Made by a program: the position numbers and the translations under genes. The notes under the pieces are model-generated. The model ran no database searches. It was not told where the DNA came from and was given only the letters and a program-made list of their open reading frames with translations. DNA of 64,000 bases from the NCBI GenBank assembly GCA_004565275.1, contig SDOX01000005.1, positions 1,497,607 to 1,561,606 on the forward strand, given 5' to 3'. Each line of letters starts with the position of its first letter. Position 1 is the first letter of the stretch. Below are positions 11,426 to 22,933 of this stretch, in pieces. The DNA is from Nannochloropsis salina CCMP1776. Lineage: Eukaryota > Sar > Eustigmatophyceae > Eustigmatales > Monodopsidaceae.

Positions 11426-12937
11426 ATGACTCCTTTAATCTCAAGTCCATACAAAGTGAATACAGGAAATAATATGGCACCTCACACGACAAAGTCGGTA
11501 GTACACGGGCAAGTGGGCACGTCTTCTTATATTTCTGACAGTGGACTGCCATCACCTCTTTCCCACGACTGCTGCTCCTCCCCTGTGCTGCACCCCACCC
11601 TGGCTGAGGAGGCATTGGCAGTTGGGCTGGAAATCAGGCCTCTACTCGGCCAATCTTTTGGTGCCGAGGTGCTGAAGATGGATCTTGTCAACAAGCCCAT
11701 GGCGCCCATCGTCAAAGTGGTGCGCAAAGCTCTTCTTACCCATAAGGTAATAATGGTACTCTCCTGGGTGCGATCGCTCCTCTAAGTATTTTGGGACAGA
11801 TTTTCTTTTTCTTATTAACAATTTACCGTCTACGAACCTCCATTGAAAGATATGACAAAGTCATCGATACCTAAAATGCATTGGAACATTCGAGCATTGG
11901 AATCTTCCAGGCTCTTGCCTCAAAAGTCGGCTCATCTCACCTCGCTTTGCTCCACCACAGGTCCTCGTTTTCCGTGACCAAGACGATCTTACACCAGAGA
12001 AGCACGTAGAATTTTCCCGTTATTTTGGTACGTTGTATCAACATGCACTAGACGAAGCCCGCCTACCAGGCGCGGAGGATATTGTGGTGGTGTCCAATGA
12101 GGTTGATGAAGCAGGAAAGAAGAAGGGCATAAATGGAATCGAGGAAAGTCAAAGTCGGGACGGCCGGAGGCATTACTGGCACAGCGATTTGTCTTACATG
12201 GTAGGTAACTGGCTTAATCCTTTGTAATTAAATTTAAATTTAACATTTGCTTGGAATTCTCTTGAGAACGCACAGCAACTCAAAATCCTCTGCAAGCATC
12301 ACATATTTCTGTCTATTCCACTCATCTTCTACCACCTTTCCCAGGCCGCGCCCCCCATGGGCTCTATGCTGCACGTCAGAGTGCTGCCCGCTGACGGTAG
12401 CGGGGACACCCTTTTCGCTGACATGGTTCAAGCCTACGAAGGCCTTTCTTCGGAGAAGCAGAGCGAGCTCCTATCCCTCCAGGCCCTCCATCTATTCCAT
12501 AAGAACCTATCCAAGGAAGCGTATAGCGCCATGAATGCTTCCGCTAGGGCAGTGCTTGAAAATTTGCCGGCGATGTCCCATCCCGTGGTGAGGACGCATC
12601 CAGAGACGGGCCGAAAGTCGCTTTTTGTAAGCGAAGGGTTCACCACTGGCATTGAGGGCATGGAGGAGGCCGAGGGCCAAGCCTTGTTGAATTGGCTTTT
12701 CGATTACACGAGTCAGGAAAAATTTGTGTACCGCCACAAATGGAAAAAAGGCGACATGGTCTTTTGGGATAACCGGATGCTTTTACATTTCGGTAAGTGA
12801 CAAGATTTTGGGGAACAGAGATAACGTTGCCAACATCTATACCATGCTTACCTACATGCCTCACCTATACAGCCACGGGCTCCGAGCTGCCTCGCACTTT
12901 GTACCGGACGACCATTAAAGGGGACGTAGTCTTCTGA
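11426..12937 (+). CDS. TauD/TfdA-family Fe(II)/2-oxoglutarate dioxygenase
   Basis: Predicted non-heme iron, 2-oxoglutarate-dependent hydroxylase; substrate unknown. Four exons: 11426-11746, 11961-12200, 12345-12792, 12873-12937, joining in phase to 357 aa. The iron-binding His-x-Asp is in HYWHSDLSYM, the distal His lies in WDNRMLLHFATGSE (made by the last splice), and the 2-oxoglutarate-binding Arg is expected in PRTLYRTTIKGD. The domain opens with LEIRPLLGQSFGAEVLKMDL and continues with LVFRDQDDLTPEKHVEFSRY, both typical of taurine/2,4-D dioxygenase relatives. An acidic/lysine-rich insert precedes the HxD motif. ATG 11474 is an equally possible start; nothing upstream helps decide. Confidence 0.85.
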
Positions 12938-13713
12938 TTTCCGGTCTGCTGACATTAATGAAATGATTGAAGGCGTAGGACCGAGAAATGCCACATTTCT
13001 GTAGAAATTTTTGTAGATATGGATACATTAGATTGTCACTAGAACATTTAGTGAGTGATAGGACATGTTTAGGGAATGGACATTACGAAATGCCCGATCG
13101 TACAGTCCGTTTATATGCTAATAGTTGGAGTTTGAGAGTATGACATTGCTGTACCTCGATAACGTCGCTTTGTGAGCTATATAAATGTGGGATAAATAGC
13201 TCTGACTATCTCAAAAGCAATGCGAAATATCTGTACGTTTGGTAGACTGTAAGAGATCGCATATAATATGCATGCCAACATGAACATGCTACCATGCGAA
13301 AGATCCTGCACGCCCTGTGATATTCATTTCAAAAAAGAGAAACGGCTAGCGAACGGCTTCTCAACGGTCGTCTTGAACATGAGAAGGTCTGCAACATCCT
13401 TTCCTTTTCGGACTACTACTGAAGTTTGTTCGTGCGCCAAAGTCGTGCACCCGCTCAAACCAATGATTGTAACCTTAATGATTAAAAGGCGATTGCATCT
13501 GGTATTTCCGTGTACCGGGTCTTCTTTGCAAAAATGGCATGTTTGCATCTTTACTATATTTTCTCATTTCGAGCTCTTCACCTTCCCTCTCTGCGTTCGT
13601 GCCCTCCACATTATATACTTTTGCTCACGAAAAATTTTCCTGATACGCTTATATTTTTCAAAATAAAAATATCAGATTGTGAATTTTGTGGTAACTTTGT
13701 ACAATTTTCCTAC
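12938..13713. other. Intergenic region upstream of MYB gene
   Basis: AT-rich spacer between two plus-strand genes; the MYB frame is open from 13510, but the part before 13714 looks non-coding (AT-rich, hydrophobic translation). Nothing else identified. Confidence 0.4.
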
Positions 13714-15600
13714 ATGCCGACGGGGTTACAAGAAAATCCCGGCCCCCAAGCCCACTACACCGCGCATCTTGCCGTTGATCAAGAGGAAGTGGACATAAGC
13801 GACTTAGAAGAGGACGCAGAAGCTCAAAGCGATAAATATACGGGACATCCTGGGAATGTAGCCTCCGCACCTATAGCTTCGCAAACCTGCCTCCAGTCTT
13901 CTAGCCAGCAAGAGCCTTTCATTTGTAGAATGGAGCAACAGCCTACTTCAAATTCACTGTCATTACCTCTGCCTTCTTCGTCACCCCATATTGATTGGTT
14001 TCATCAATCCAATGCACAGACCGCTGCTGCCATCTCCATTGATTCAGAGGCTTACCAATTTCCCTCCCCCCTTCCTCCGAGTATGCCACCACCACCCTAC
14101 CCTCTGCACTTGCACCATCCCCAACATCCCCCCCATCAGGGAGCACAGCCTTTTCTGGGTCTCCGTGGGCTAGGTCTCTCCCCCCTCTTCCTTCAACGGC
14201 ATCCGCATTTGCCCCACGGCTCGCATTCAGGGATGCATGACCCAAACAAGCGGCACACCTGGACGGGAGAGGAGGACCGGCGGCTGAAGGAGCTGGTCCG
14301 AACGGTGGGCCCTCGGAAGTGGGGGATTATATCGACCCATTTCAAGAACCGCAATGCAAAGCAATGTCATCAACGCTGGCACTACGTGCTCAAGCCATCC
14401 ATCACCCGCGAACCCTGGACGGAGGAGGAAGATAATGCGATTATGCAATATCAGATCCAGATTGGGAACAAGTGGTCACAAATTGCCAAATTTCTTCACG
14501 GTCGAACAGGATATGCCATTCGAAATCGGTATAACTTTCTGTCTAAACGACAATTAGAGGAAGCCCAGCGACATTTCCGACCGTTTTTAGGACCGCCCTT
14601 GTCCTTACACATGTACGCAGCTGCTGCTGCAGCGTCTGCAGAGGGACGAAGTTCAAGGACCATCGAGCAGGAGATGGATGTGGGAACACAGCATAATGCG
14701 GGCCAAATTTCGCAGAAGGAAGATGTTATGAATCTAAATAGGAAAGCAGACGAGGAAAATGCGGACAGCGAGGATGGGGAGGAGGAGAAGGAAATTCAAG
14801 CGAGGCGACCCGAGGAAAATAGCGAGGAAGTAAACGCGGGAACAGAAAGGCAGTGTCATCTGAGGACATCATCAAGTGATGGAGACCATGGAGAGAGGGA
14901 CAGCGCAGAATATCCTGCGGAAAATCAAGAGGAAAGCGACCGACCGGACACATCCGCGAACATGCTATTGGAACCTTTACCGGTGCCGCGGTCTTGGACC
15001 CGTAGCTCTGCTGTCGCAGCGCCACAAGATCCTCACGTCGACAGTGTCTCTCCTCCTTCCATGGCAGACAGCCAGCCTAATGCGTACCCTACAAACGACC
15101 TTGTCGCTCCTCCTTTCCCGCTTGATAACACGCCTTTCCCCCCTCTCCCAAATTCCCATGCGCTCCACGGTACTTGTAAGACAGGGCCGGCGGCAGCTGC
15201 TGGGCTGTCGACGCTTCTCTCCACCATGACATCAAAGCAAGGCGATGGAACAGATGTAAGTAACAGCGAAAGTGCCGGAGGACATGGAGAAATAGGCAAT
15301 GAGAAGGGTGGAAGAGGGGCATCGCCCGCATTTCTCCACGAACAGCTTTATCATGCGCGGCACGGGTCAGCATCCTCCTTCGAGAACGCTGTTTTTGCAA
15401 ACCTGGAGTTGATGGCGACGGCAGCAGGTCAGCAGCAGCAAGTTCCAGTAACTAGCATGCCGGCGAATATGTTCCCAGCTGCGCAGAATTTGGAGCAAAA
15501 CGAAAAATGTGGGATTGGAAAAGCTGGAAAAGGGAGAAGCCAGCAAGTGGACATTGGAGTCATGAACCCCACTCAAACTGCAACGATGCACAAGGAATAG
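13714..15600 (+). CDS. R2R3-type MYB DNA-binding protein
   Basis: Putative transcription regulator, single exon, 628 aa. Two SANT/MYB repeats are clear: KRHTWTGEEDRRLKELVRTV with GPRKWGIISTHFKNRNAKQC (about residues 177-225), and REPWTEEEDNAIMQYQIQIG with NKWSQIAKFLHGRTGYAIRN (about 230-280). The spaced Trp residues of the helix-turn-helix cores are present; the first core Trp of repeat 2 is followed by an acidic EEED as in c-MYB. The rest is disordered: Pro/His-rich before the repeats, an Ala6 run, a long Glu/Asp region after them, and a Gln run near the C-terminus. ATG 13714 is chosen because sequence upstream in frame is AT-rich and unlike coding. The target genes are unknown. Confidence 0.9.
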   Translation: MPTGLQENPGPQAHYTAHLAVDQEEVDISDLEEDAEAQSDKYTGHPGNVASAPIASQTCLQSSSQQEPFICRMEQQPTSNSLSLPLPSSSPHIDWFHQSNAQTAAAISIDSEAYQFPSPLPPSMPPPPYPLHLHHPQHPPHQGAQPFLGLRGLGLSPLFLQRHPHLPHGSHSGMHDPNKRHTWTGEEDRRLKELVRTVGPRKWGIISTHFKNRNAKQCHQRWHYVLKPSITREPWTEEEDNAIMQYQIQIGNKWSQIAKFLHGRTGYAIRNRYNFLSKRQLEEAQRHFRPFLGPPLSLHMYAAAAAASAEGRSSRTIEQEMDVGTQHNAGQISQKEDVMNLNRKADEENADSEDGEEEKEIQARRPEENSEEVNAGTERQCHLRTSSSDGDHGERDSAEYPAENQEESDRPDTSANMLLEPLPVPRSWTRSSAVAAPQDPHVDSVSPPSMADSQPNAYPTNDLVAPPFPLDNTPFPPLPNSHALHGTCKTGPAAAAGLSTLLSTMTSKQGDGTDVSNSESAGGHGEIGNEKGGRGASPAFLHEQLYHARHGSASSFENAVFANLELMATAAGQQQQVPVTSMPANMFPAAQNLEQNEKCGIGKAGKGRSQQVDIGVMNPTQTATMHKE

Positions 15601-16178
15601 AGAAAGTATGCACGATACGCATTCTGAGCGCAACAATATTATGTAATAGAGAGAACAAGCATGGAAACGAAAATCATTTCTTCCTTGCTGGCAGATAACG
15701 TAAGCGCTAGTTGGGGTCTCTTGGATCCTAGCGATTGAACGAGTCATACCTCATACGATGAAGAAATGGAATTTGCACATGTCGTTTGAAGGCAGAGGGT
15801 AGGTTCTCAGAAATCAGGACGTTGGAAATTTGGGGAACGACATCGTGAAAGTTATCCAAAAGATGTGCGCGAAAGAAGGATGGAAGAAAAAGGGCGAGAG
15901 AGAGAGAGACGAAAGGAATGAAAGTGTGATGAGACATAAAGTATGATACGGAGGAGACAGTGTACATGGGAAACACGACGCAACAATCCCTTCAGCTAGT
16001 GAAAAGGCAGCAATAGGGAACGTCATACAGAAGGACAAAGTGGATTTTGTATCTTATCAAAAACTCTTGAATTTTTCCTCAGTTGTATAAAGCTCCTTTT
16101 CGCATTTAAGGGATGAGTGTGAATATTCAGACTCGATTGAAAGTGGTCATTTCGTTACATTTAATTTCCTCTTTCGCT
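15601..16178. other. Convergent 3' intergenic region
   Basis: Lies between the tails of a plus-strand and a minus-strand gene; expected to hold both 3' UTRs and polyadenylation sites. No other feature seen. Confidence 0.4.
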
Positions 16179-18904
16179 CTAGCCAAACCTATCTTCTTTC
16201 GCTCCCTCATTTCTAGCTTCACTTTCTCTTCTACCTGCCTCTACTTTGACTTTGAGACGCGGGAATAAGATCCCTGTCATTGCTAATGTTAGCATGATCA
16301 AGCTTAGGAAGATAGGAAACACGGCGTGTTGATATCCATGGCCCGCGCCGAGAATTTGTCCGATGAAGACGTTCACCCCCAATATACCTGCCATCATGCA
16401 CGAAAGGATCACGTTACAATTTACAAAGAGTAACTGAATACAAATTTCGAAGCTTACAAGCCCAATTGCCTTCATGCCCACGACTATCATCTTCCTTTTT
16501 CCTCACCTGTTTCCAACAGAGACGTGGTTACCCCTAAGGCCAACCCCAGACTGTCCAACGGTACAAAGAGCGGCATCAAAGGCCATATTGCGGCGGAGGC
16601 TAAGGCAAATCCAAAAGAAATGAGGACAAAGCCGACTAGCCAGCTGGAAAAGGGGACCAGGAAGCATCAGGAAGGAAGAGCCGTCAGGAAGTGAGGGAAA
16701 AGATCCAGAAAAAGGAGGAGAAAAAAGGTTGAGTAAACAGAAGAGAGAAATCCTTACAATTCAACTGCATATATTGAAAATAGCAAAGGGGCAGAAAATG
16801 GAATGCAGATCGGAAGAGAGTGATGACGAAAGTGTCCCCAAGGCCTCTCCATAACTTTCTCCATCTACCGTGATTTGCTCTTCTCTTTCCTTCCCGCACA
16901 AGATTCCTTGCCTCCTTCCGCACCCACCTGCGCGGGTCGACAATTGGTAACAAGAGCCCCACCGCCATGAATCCTGAACCCCAAGCTAGCATAGATCCGG
17001 CAGGCCAAGGTCGGCAAGACATGCATACCCACTCATTTCCTTCCCCTTTCCCCAGTTCTCGGTCCACACATCTCCCCAGAAATGGGCCAAGGAAAATTCC
17101 AAAAACGTCGAAGAGTGAGGTGGCAAAGGCTGCTTGTCGAGCGCTGAGATGATGATCTGTCTGCAGATACTCGACCGCAAAGGTCTGAAGGACGAAGAAA
17201 GTGATGTACAGGGCGCATGCGGCCACCTAGAAAAGGAGAGCGAGCAAGAGTAAGGTTTGGAATGAGAGAGACCGTCAAATTCACAGACCCTCCCTTAACC
17301 CTGATATCCTACCAGCCAAACGAAAAAGCCAAGGTTACAAAGACCCTGGAAGTAGGCCCTCCATCCCCGCCAAGAGCCTTCCCCGCTCGTGCTATTCCCC
17401 TTGTCTTCACTCTGTCCGTCCTCCTCCTCTTCCACTTGCTCCATCTCTAAATTACTCTTCATCAAGATCACCTCTTCCCCCTCTTCCTCCCCCACCACTA
17501 CAGGAGCCGCCTTCAGGAAGGGTTCTAGATGTTTCAATTTTCCCAGCATAGGAAAGGCACTTAGGAAGGATAAAAAACACAAAATTGTGCCCATCCACAT
17601 GCTCGCTTGAAAGCCGTACGCTGATGACCCTGCTACCAAGGGTGACAGGATAAAAGTGCCGAAAGAAGCAGCCCGATATGCGGCGGAGGCTACGGCAAAG
17701 TAAAAGCCGACTTTGGCCGGATCACACGCCAGGCGGATAAAGACAAGCTGCCCCGAGCCCAAGGGTTTCTCTCCCACACCCAGTACAACTTGGCCCGCCA
17801 TAAGGAGGGATAGGGATCTATGAAGGGGTGAAAAGTGGGAAAGAGAATAGTACAACGTGCTAGGGCTGAATGCTCCGGCTTGTTCGATTCCTACATACCC
17901 GCAACTAAGTTCACTGCGTGCATAAGCATCGATCATGATCCACTGAGAAACCATTTTGTTAGTAACGGTATATTCTAGGACACGATTGACGCTTTTCTCT
18001 ATCACCATAGAACTACGTGAGGCGCGTTTGAAAAGAATATAGATAGGCCGCGCGACTTACCGAAGGCTAACGGAAACAGTGGCCATGGAGTTACCTAGCA
18101 AGACGATGAAAGTGAAGAGAACGCAAGCTTTGTCGGCCCCTATCGCATCAATAACCGGACCTCCGACCAAACAGGCGAATATGGAGGAGAGGGAGGGTAA
18201 GCCAGAGACTACCCCGTAGGTCTTTATGGACATAGGCATGTGCGCCATGAGCTGTTGGTGGCAACATGAGTTAAACATCAGCCTTGATCTTCGCTGGACC
18301 CATGGCATTGACTGCTGAACGGTACGACCAGACATGTCCACACAGACAAAATATCTGAATATCGAAGCACGGCCGAAAGCCGGCATTTCCTATGTCTTTG
18401 CTCCCTTCAGTCCTCCTTCGCAATCCACTTTACCTGCACGGAGACTGCCATCAAGACTTCTTTTGCCGCAACACTGCCCACCATAATGAAGCATGCGCAA
18501 CCTAGGATGAAAACATTCCCTGCGGTTCCGGGTACACAGAGCGCCTGAGCCTCTTTGTTGCCCTTCACGCCTTCAGGGAACAACTCCGTAGTTGTGGGGA
18601 TCCGTGCGAGGCCCGGCGGGTCAGAAAACGGAGCGGAACCCACGTAGGAAACTGCCAAACGGCTCAATGTGGGCTTTGTCAACGTATTGATCTCATTTAT
18701 GAAAGAAGAGCGAAGTTGACTTCCTATCCTTGACGCACTCGTCCCTCCCTCTGCGGCAGAGTTAGGACCAGAAAGTGAAGGAGGCGCCTTTGGCATAATA
18801 TACGAGCCGCCCCATGTGGTGTGCGCCGTACGAAGAGAGGGTTGTCCTTGAGAAAGAGCTGCATCTTTGACTGGGTTTTGATTTGTAGGATCAGGCGAGG
18901 GCAT
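16179..18904 (-). CDS. MFSD1-like major facilitator transporter
   Basis: Twelve-helix secondary transporter; by family, a lysosomal/vacuolar dipeptide exporter is possible. Six exons: 18904-18434, 18251-18061, 17817-17313, 17226-16928, 16643-16507, 16387-16179, all phases consistent, 603 aa. Helix 1 is NVFILGCACFIMVGSVAAK, and the MFS loop A region is GVVSGLPSLSSIFACLVGGPVIDAIGADKA read across one exon. The segment VVLGVGEKPLGSGQ resembles the GIGGESL-VAQ region of MFSD1. A 45-residue acidic linker (about 17,420-17,520) sits between the two six-helix halves. The N-terminal ~130 residues are Ser/Pro-rich and cytosolic. Start 18904 follows a good acceptor-like sequence (tttctcag), so a 5' UTR intron is likely; an ATG at 19030 is the alternative. 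The MFSD1 label is tentative; MFS membership is firm. Confidence 0.8.
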
Positions 18905-19913
18905 ATGGAAACTGAGAAACGCAATATCAGGAAAACGATGTCCGAAAGGATAGCGCAGCCAACCTCTTCCGCCGCCTTGAAACCTGTGTGCAGCAAATAT
19001 ATTTGTTGGAAAAAGATCCCCAAAAGACATAAGTGATTGGTGTGCTTGATGGCAGCGTCACGTCAGCCGCTTTGCGATTTGGAAGCAATTAGAGTCATAG
19101 CAACGCATGCACGTCTTACCCGACAGCGCTCCTCGGGATTTTCCTACCCGAGAGTTGGCGAAAAGAGGCGTTGCCGCTTTTACGCCATTGCACCGTCCAC
19201 TGCGTCCTGCGTCCCACACTTTGCGATTCTTGATGTACGTGAACTCTGTCGCAGGATTCAAAAGGCCTCTGACTCTTTTTCTAGAAACTAATCACGTGCG
19301 TCGTGGCTAACTAAGTACTTTCTCCGGATTCCAAAGAACTCCTCCTTCGTACGAAAAGGTGTCAATCTTTTGATATATGGTAACTCGTAAAGTTAATCAC
19401 TCCATAATGACGTCGATCTCTTTGTGCTAATTTGTAGCTTACTTGTTGGTGGATATCTGCCTGATCACATGATCCGCTACAAACGAGATTTAGACACATA
19501 CAGATCGCGAGGTCGCTTGGGAGAAAAAAAGTAAGAGTATATGGTGTACACAGTCGAGCCTTACTTAATTTCACGCAAATTATTTCCTTCTTCTCAAATA
19601 AGAGCTTTAGAGTAGAAAAATGCTATTGTCCATAGAGCAATGACCCGACTGAATGAGATTAATCCATGTCTAAAACCGTCTGCAACGAAAGAACCTATGA
19701 GGAAATGATTTTATCCTCAAGCTTTTTAATATGCGCAATACGCATCAAGAAGTCGTGGAACATTTACATAAGTCTACTGAATATATATTGATACAAGCCA
19801 GAGCCTGCGAACAGGAAAAAGTGTTCGTTCTCGAGCGCGGCTGTTCTATCAATATGTGATTTTTCCGATTTACGAATCCCTCTGCACAATATTTCACGCT
19901 ATCTTACATCGAC
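18905..19913. other. Intergenic region
   Basis: Upstream region of the MFS gene, and 3' flank of the F-box/SMI1 gene on the same strand. AT-rich in the right half. Short frames here have no features of coding sequence. Nothing else seen. Confidence 0.4.
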
Positions 19914-20786
19914 TCAGCGCAACGTTCCCAAATACTGGCCCCAGCTATCAGCAAGCTTTCGACACGATAGCGCGGTTACAATGTACACACCTCCTAATAA
20001 TCCTTCATCTTCAGCAGTCTCTCTTTCCTTACGTCTCCCTCTCACTCTTTTCTTCTTCCGCCGCTTTGGCAAAGCAATGCACACTGAACGGCCACGGGCC
20101 CCCTCCGACAGGGGTACCATCCGCCAGCCCTCTTCCCCTTTATTCCTATCTCCTTCATCTTCCCTGCCCTTTCCAGTCTTTGCCGACTCGACATCAGCTC
20201 CTTCGGCCAGTTCTATCATGTAGCGCCTGTCTTGGTCTCTGTCAGGTTCTTCCATGCGACTCGCTTGGATGACCACATCTTCCAACGAGAGGAGCCTTCC
20301 CCCTCCAAGCATCATACCAGGCTGCGCCATGTAGCTCTGTCCATCATGTATGAGAAACGAAGCCCGCAGATCGGGAGGAAGACTGCACCCCAAAGCGTAC
20401 TCCCAACGCCCCAACGCGTCTTCCTCTATTCCTTTGTTCAGTGTCCAGGAGAATCCTGCTGGGGCGAATTGCTCAATAGTGGCCCATGCCCTCCGCAAAC
20501 GCCAGAGACTTGCTTTCCGCTCAATGAACTCACATCGTATGTTTTGCACGATGTCTGCCGGCGTTAGGCAAGAGGGTAAAGAGTGGAGATAAATGGGACC
20601 GAGGTCGACGCATCTCCACGCGTTGGCATGTTTAATGTGACTATATATAAGTTTGCAGGCACACTCCAGGATCAGCCAAGAGCTGGGGGGCAAAAATGAA
20701 AGTGTAATGTCCAACCAAAATGATGTCCTGACAGCAGCACCCAAGAAAGCACTAAAACTGCGTTGAACTGTGCCAGCGCTTGTCAT
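19914..20786 (-). CDS. F-box protein with SMI1/KNR4 domain (FBXO3-like)
   Basis: Likely SCF adaptor, 290 aa, single exon. Residues about 20-65 form a divergent F-box (FWLDITLSFLPPSSWLILEC then CKLIYSHIKHANAWRCVDLG). Residues about 95-290 match the SMI1/KNR4 (SUKH) fold: SLWRLRRAWATIEQFAP, the EEDALGRWEYALGCSLPPDL segment expected at the first helix-turn, then SFLIHDGQ, and a final helix KLADSWGQYLGTL. FBXO3 has the same domain order followed by an ApaG/DUF525 domain; none is visible here, so the protein either lacks it or has unseen 3' exons. A basic/acidic low-complexity insert (KRRKKKRVRGRRKE) lies in the last quarter. Start is ATG 20786. Confidence 0.75.
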   Translation of the reverse strand: MTSAGTVQRSFSAFLGAAVRTSFWLDITLSFLPPSSWLILECACKLIYSHIKHANAWRCVDLGPIYLHSLPSCLTPADIVQNIRCEFIERKASLWRLRRAWATIEQFAPAGFSWTLNKGIEEDALGRWEYALGCSLPPDLRASFLIHDGQSYMAQPGMMLGGGRLLSLEDVVIQASRMEEPDRDQDRRYMIELAEGADVESAKTGKGREDEGDRNKGEEGWRMVPLSEGARGRSVCIALPKRRKKKRVRGRRKERETAEDEGLLGGVYIVTALSCRKLADSWGQYLGTLR

Positions 20787-22933
20787 ATGAGTTCTGGAGG
20801 TGGCATAATCGAGTCGAAGAGGGGGAAGGAGGCTACAGTAGTAGGGCGTCGAGGAATACAGGACATAAGTAGCCTGTCGTCCCTCGGAAAACAAATGGAC
20901 ATGTACGAGCCTTGTCATACGGCATACGTGATTTTCATGGCTGTGTACCTATAAGAGCCTATGAATGTACAATGTGCGTTGAAAGTGGCCCGAAAATGAC
21001 AAAGAGTTGTGATTCTGGAGGCAGCGGGAGAGCGAGTCTGGTGCGTCGTGGCTACTGCTCGATCGGACGGGCGAGAGCCACGGCGTCCCGCAAGATATTG
21101 CACATGTTAAAACACCATTACAGGCATACGTGCCGCGCATGCCATTACAATTGCATCAGTAGCTTTGCTCAAATGGAGCGCATCCATGCGTTTAGAATGC
21201 GTACTACGGGCTATCAAGGGAAGAACCAAAGCAACGTCGACACGCAGCACCGGACAGTTGCCATGCCATTACAGGAGCGAACAATGTGTCCTCGATCAGA
21301 GCAGGGGGTAGAGGTATGATTGAAGATTGCTTAGAACATGGATGACTGGCCTATCTCAGCAAGTGAGTTTCGACCACGAGACGCCTCGGTCTGGGCGGAA
21401 GATGGAAGCAATCGTATTACAAGCCTCTGACGCTGCGTTCTGAGCGTCTTGAGTCCTAAGCTTTAAGCAATGAACCAGGCGAAAGACGTAATGCTCCATT
21501 CTCCATTATCTTTTGAACGTAAGTGTGCATCATAAACTATGGCGGGGGGGGGGGGGTCAACCGCTGCATAAAAGCATGCATGCGCTGTATGTCATGGAAC
21601 ACCGTCCATTCTCACTGCGTCCTCCTGAAGCAAGGCGAGGCTGTTACCGCACGATAATTCGAAGAATATTGAATGGATGAAGCTACCTCGACGCGTATAC
21701 GAGGGGGAAGTCACAGTCTGATGTTGATAAAAGCATCCTCGCACATTTGACGTGCCATACGTGCCGGGAAGGTAGAGAGACGTCGGCCGGTACGGCGGAC
21801 AGAATTAGGTAAGTTGACAAAAGTTTTGGTCAGGATGGCGCTTCTCTGAGATTGTATGCCATTTTGTGGGCGCTTTGATGTATTATTCTTTAAAAAAAGA
21901 TGTGTGGTATTGATAGATACACAGAAGTTGATGATTGAATTTACCTATCTACATGAGATTACTGACACTTGGACGAATAGTTCTAATTAGGCTTTTGTCC
22001 GTGTTGACATTTATCTTCCGCCGTTGCTGATTCTTATCGGTCGATACCTCTATTGTCTTTTCTTATGCTATGCTGAAAGCGGGTCGAAGCGCGATTGAAT
22101 TGATCGACCGTATCCATGTTATTTTTTCAAAGACAGGATCCATGATTTTAAGGTGAATACTTCCAATCAAGTGTTGCTGGAATTCAATCTATAAATCGCT
22201 GCATTTTGAGTTCGAATGTGACCACAGACGATTTATTTCCTTCGGGGAAGTGTGAGCTGTCTCTGGACGAAATAGACGTCACTGGACGAATAAGAAGACA
22301 AATAATCATGAGAAGCATGAAATATCCGAAAAAAATGTCCGAATGGCTATGCTGAGGCTCTTCGATGATGCAGTTATAGTTTTAGTCACGAGGCTTGTTG
22401 TCATCCTAATTTATACTCATTCACAAGTCGTTTTACGTATGTTACTAGCATCCCACATCCCCGCCCGTGAGCCCATGCTTTTGGGAGCCCTCATAAAACT
22501 TGTCAGGAAACCGCTCGCCAGAATTGCATACAAATGTTTACGTTTTAACGTCTGATAGCATGCTTGTTGTGTTTGCGACCCGAATTCATTACGTGTTGGT
22601 ATTTTTCGGCCCCTCCCCTACCATCGTAGCCGAATTATCGTGCTGCGAGATTTCCCCTGGTCACCACGCCGCACTCATGTCACAAGATTAGCCGCCACAA
22701 TTGAAAAATCACGCCACCATGATGGGCAGATCTGTTTATCTCCTGTCCCTGATGCAGGGCCTGTCTTTTTCATAGACCAACGTAGTAAGATGGAGAAAAG
22801 GACTTTTTTTATTTCTGTTCGGGGGTCAGTTCGTAATCCGGGGGGCGCACCATCGCTTGCGGACGTCACAGAATTTATTTTATTCCCTCCCTCTAACTCT
22901 ATTATTCCCTTCTTGCAAACTGATACACCTACC
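20787..22933. other. 2.1 kb intergenic region with a G13 tract
   Basis: Divergent spacer between the F-box/SMI1 gene (-) and the MFSD14-like gene (+). It carries a run of 13 G at 21544-21556. The frame of the downstream gene is open from 22640, but the translation before 22934 does not look like protein. No RNA gene or repeat family recognised. Confidence 0.5.

Noticed and set aside
13729-13749. 2A-like peptide in the MYB protein (GLQENPGPQ)
   Set aside because: The 2A skipping motif requires D-x-E-x-NPGP; the Asp-x-Glu context is absent and the site lies only about five residues after the start.
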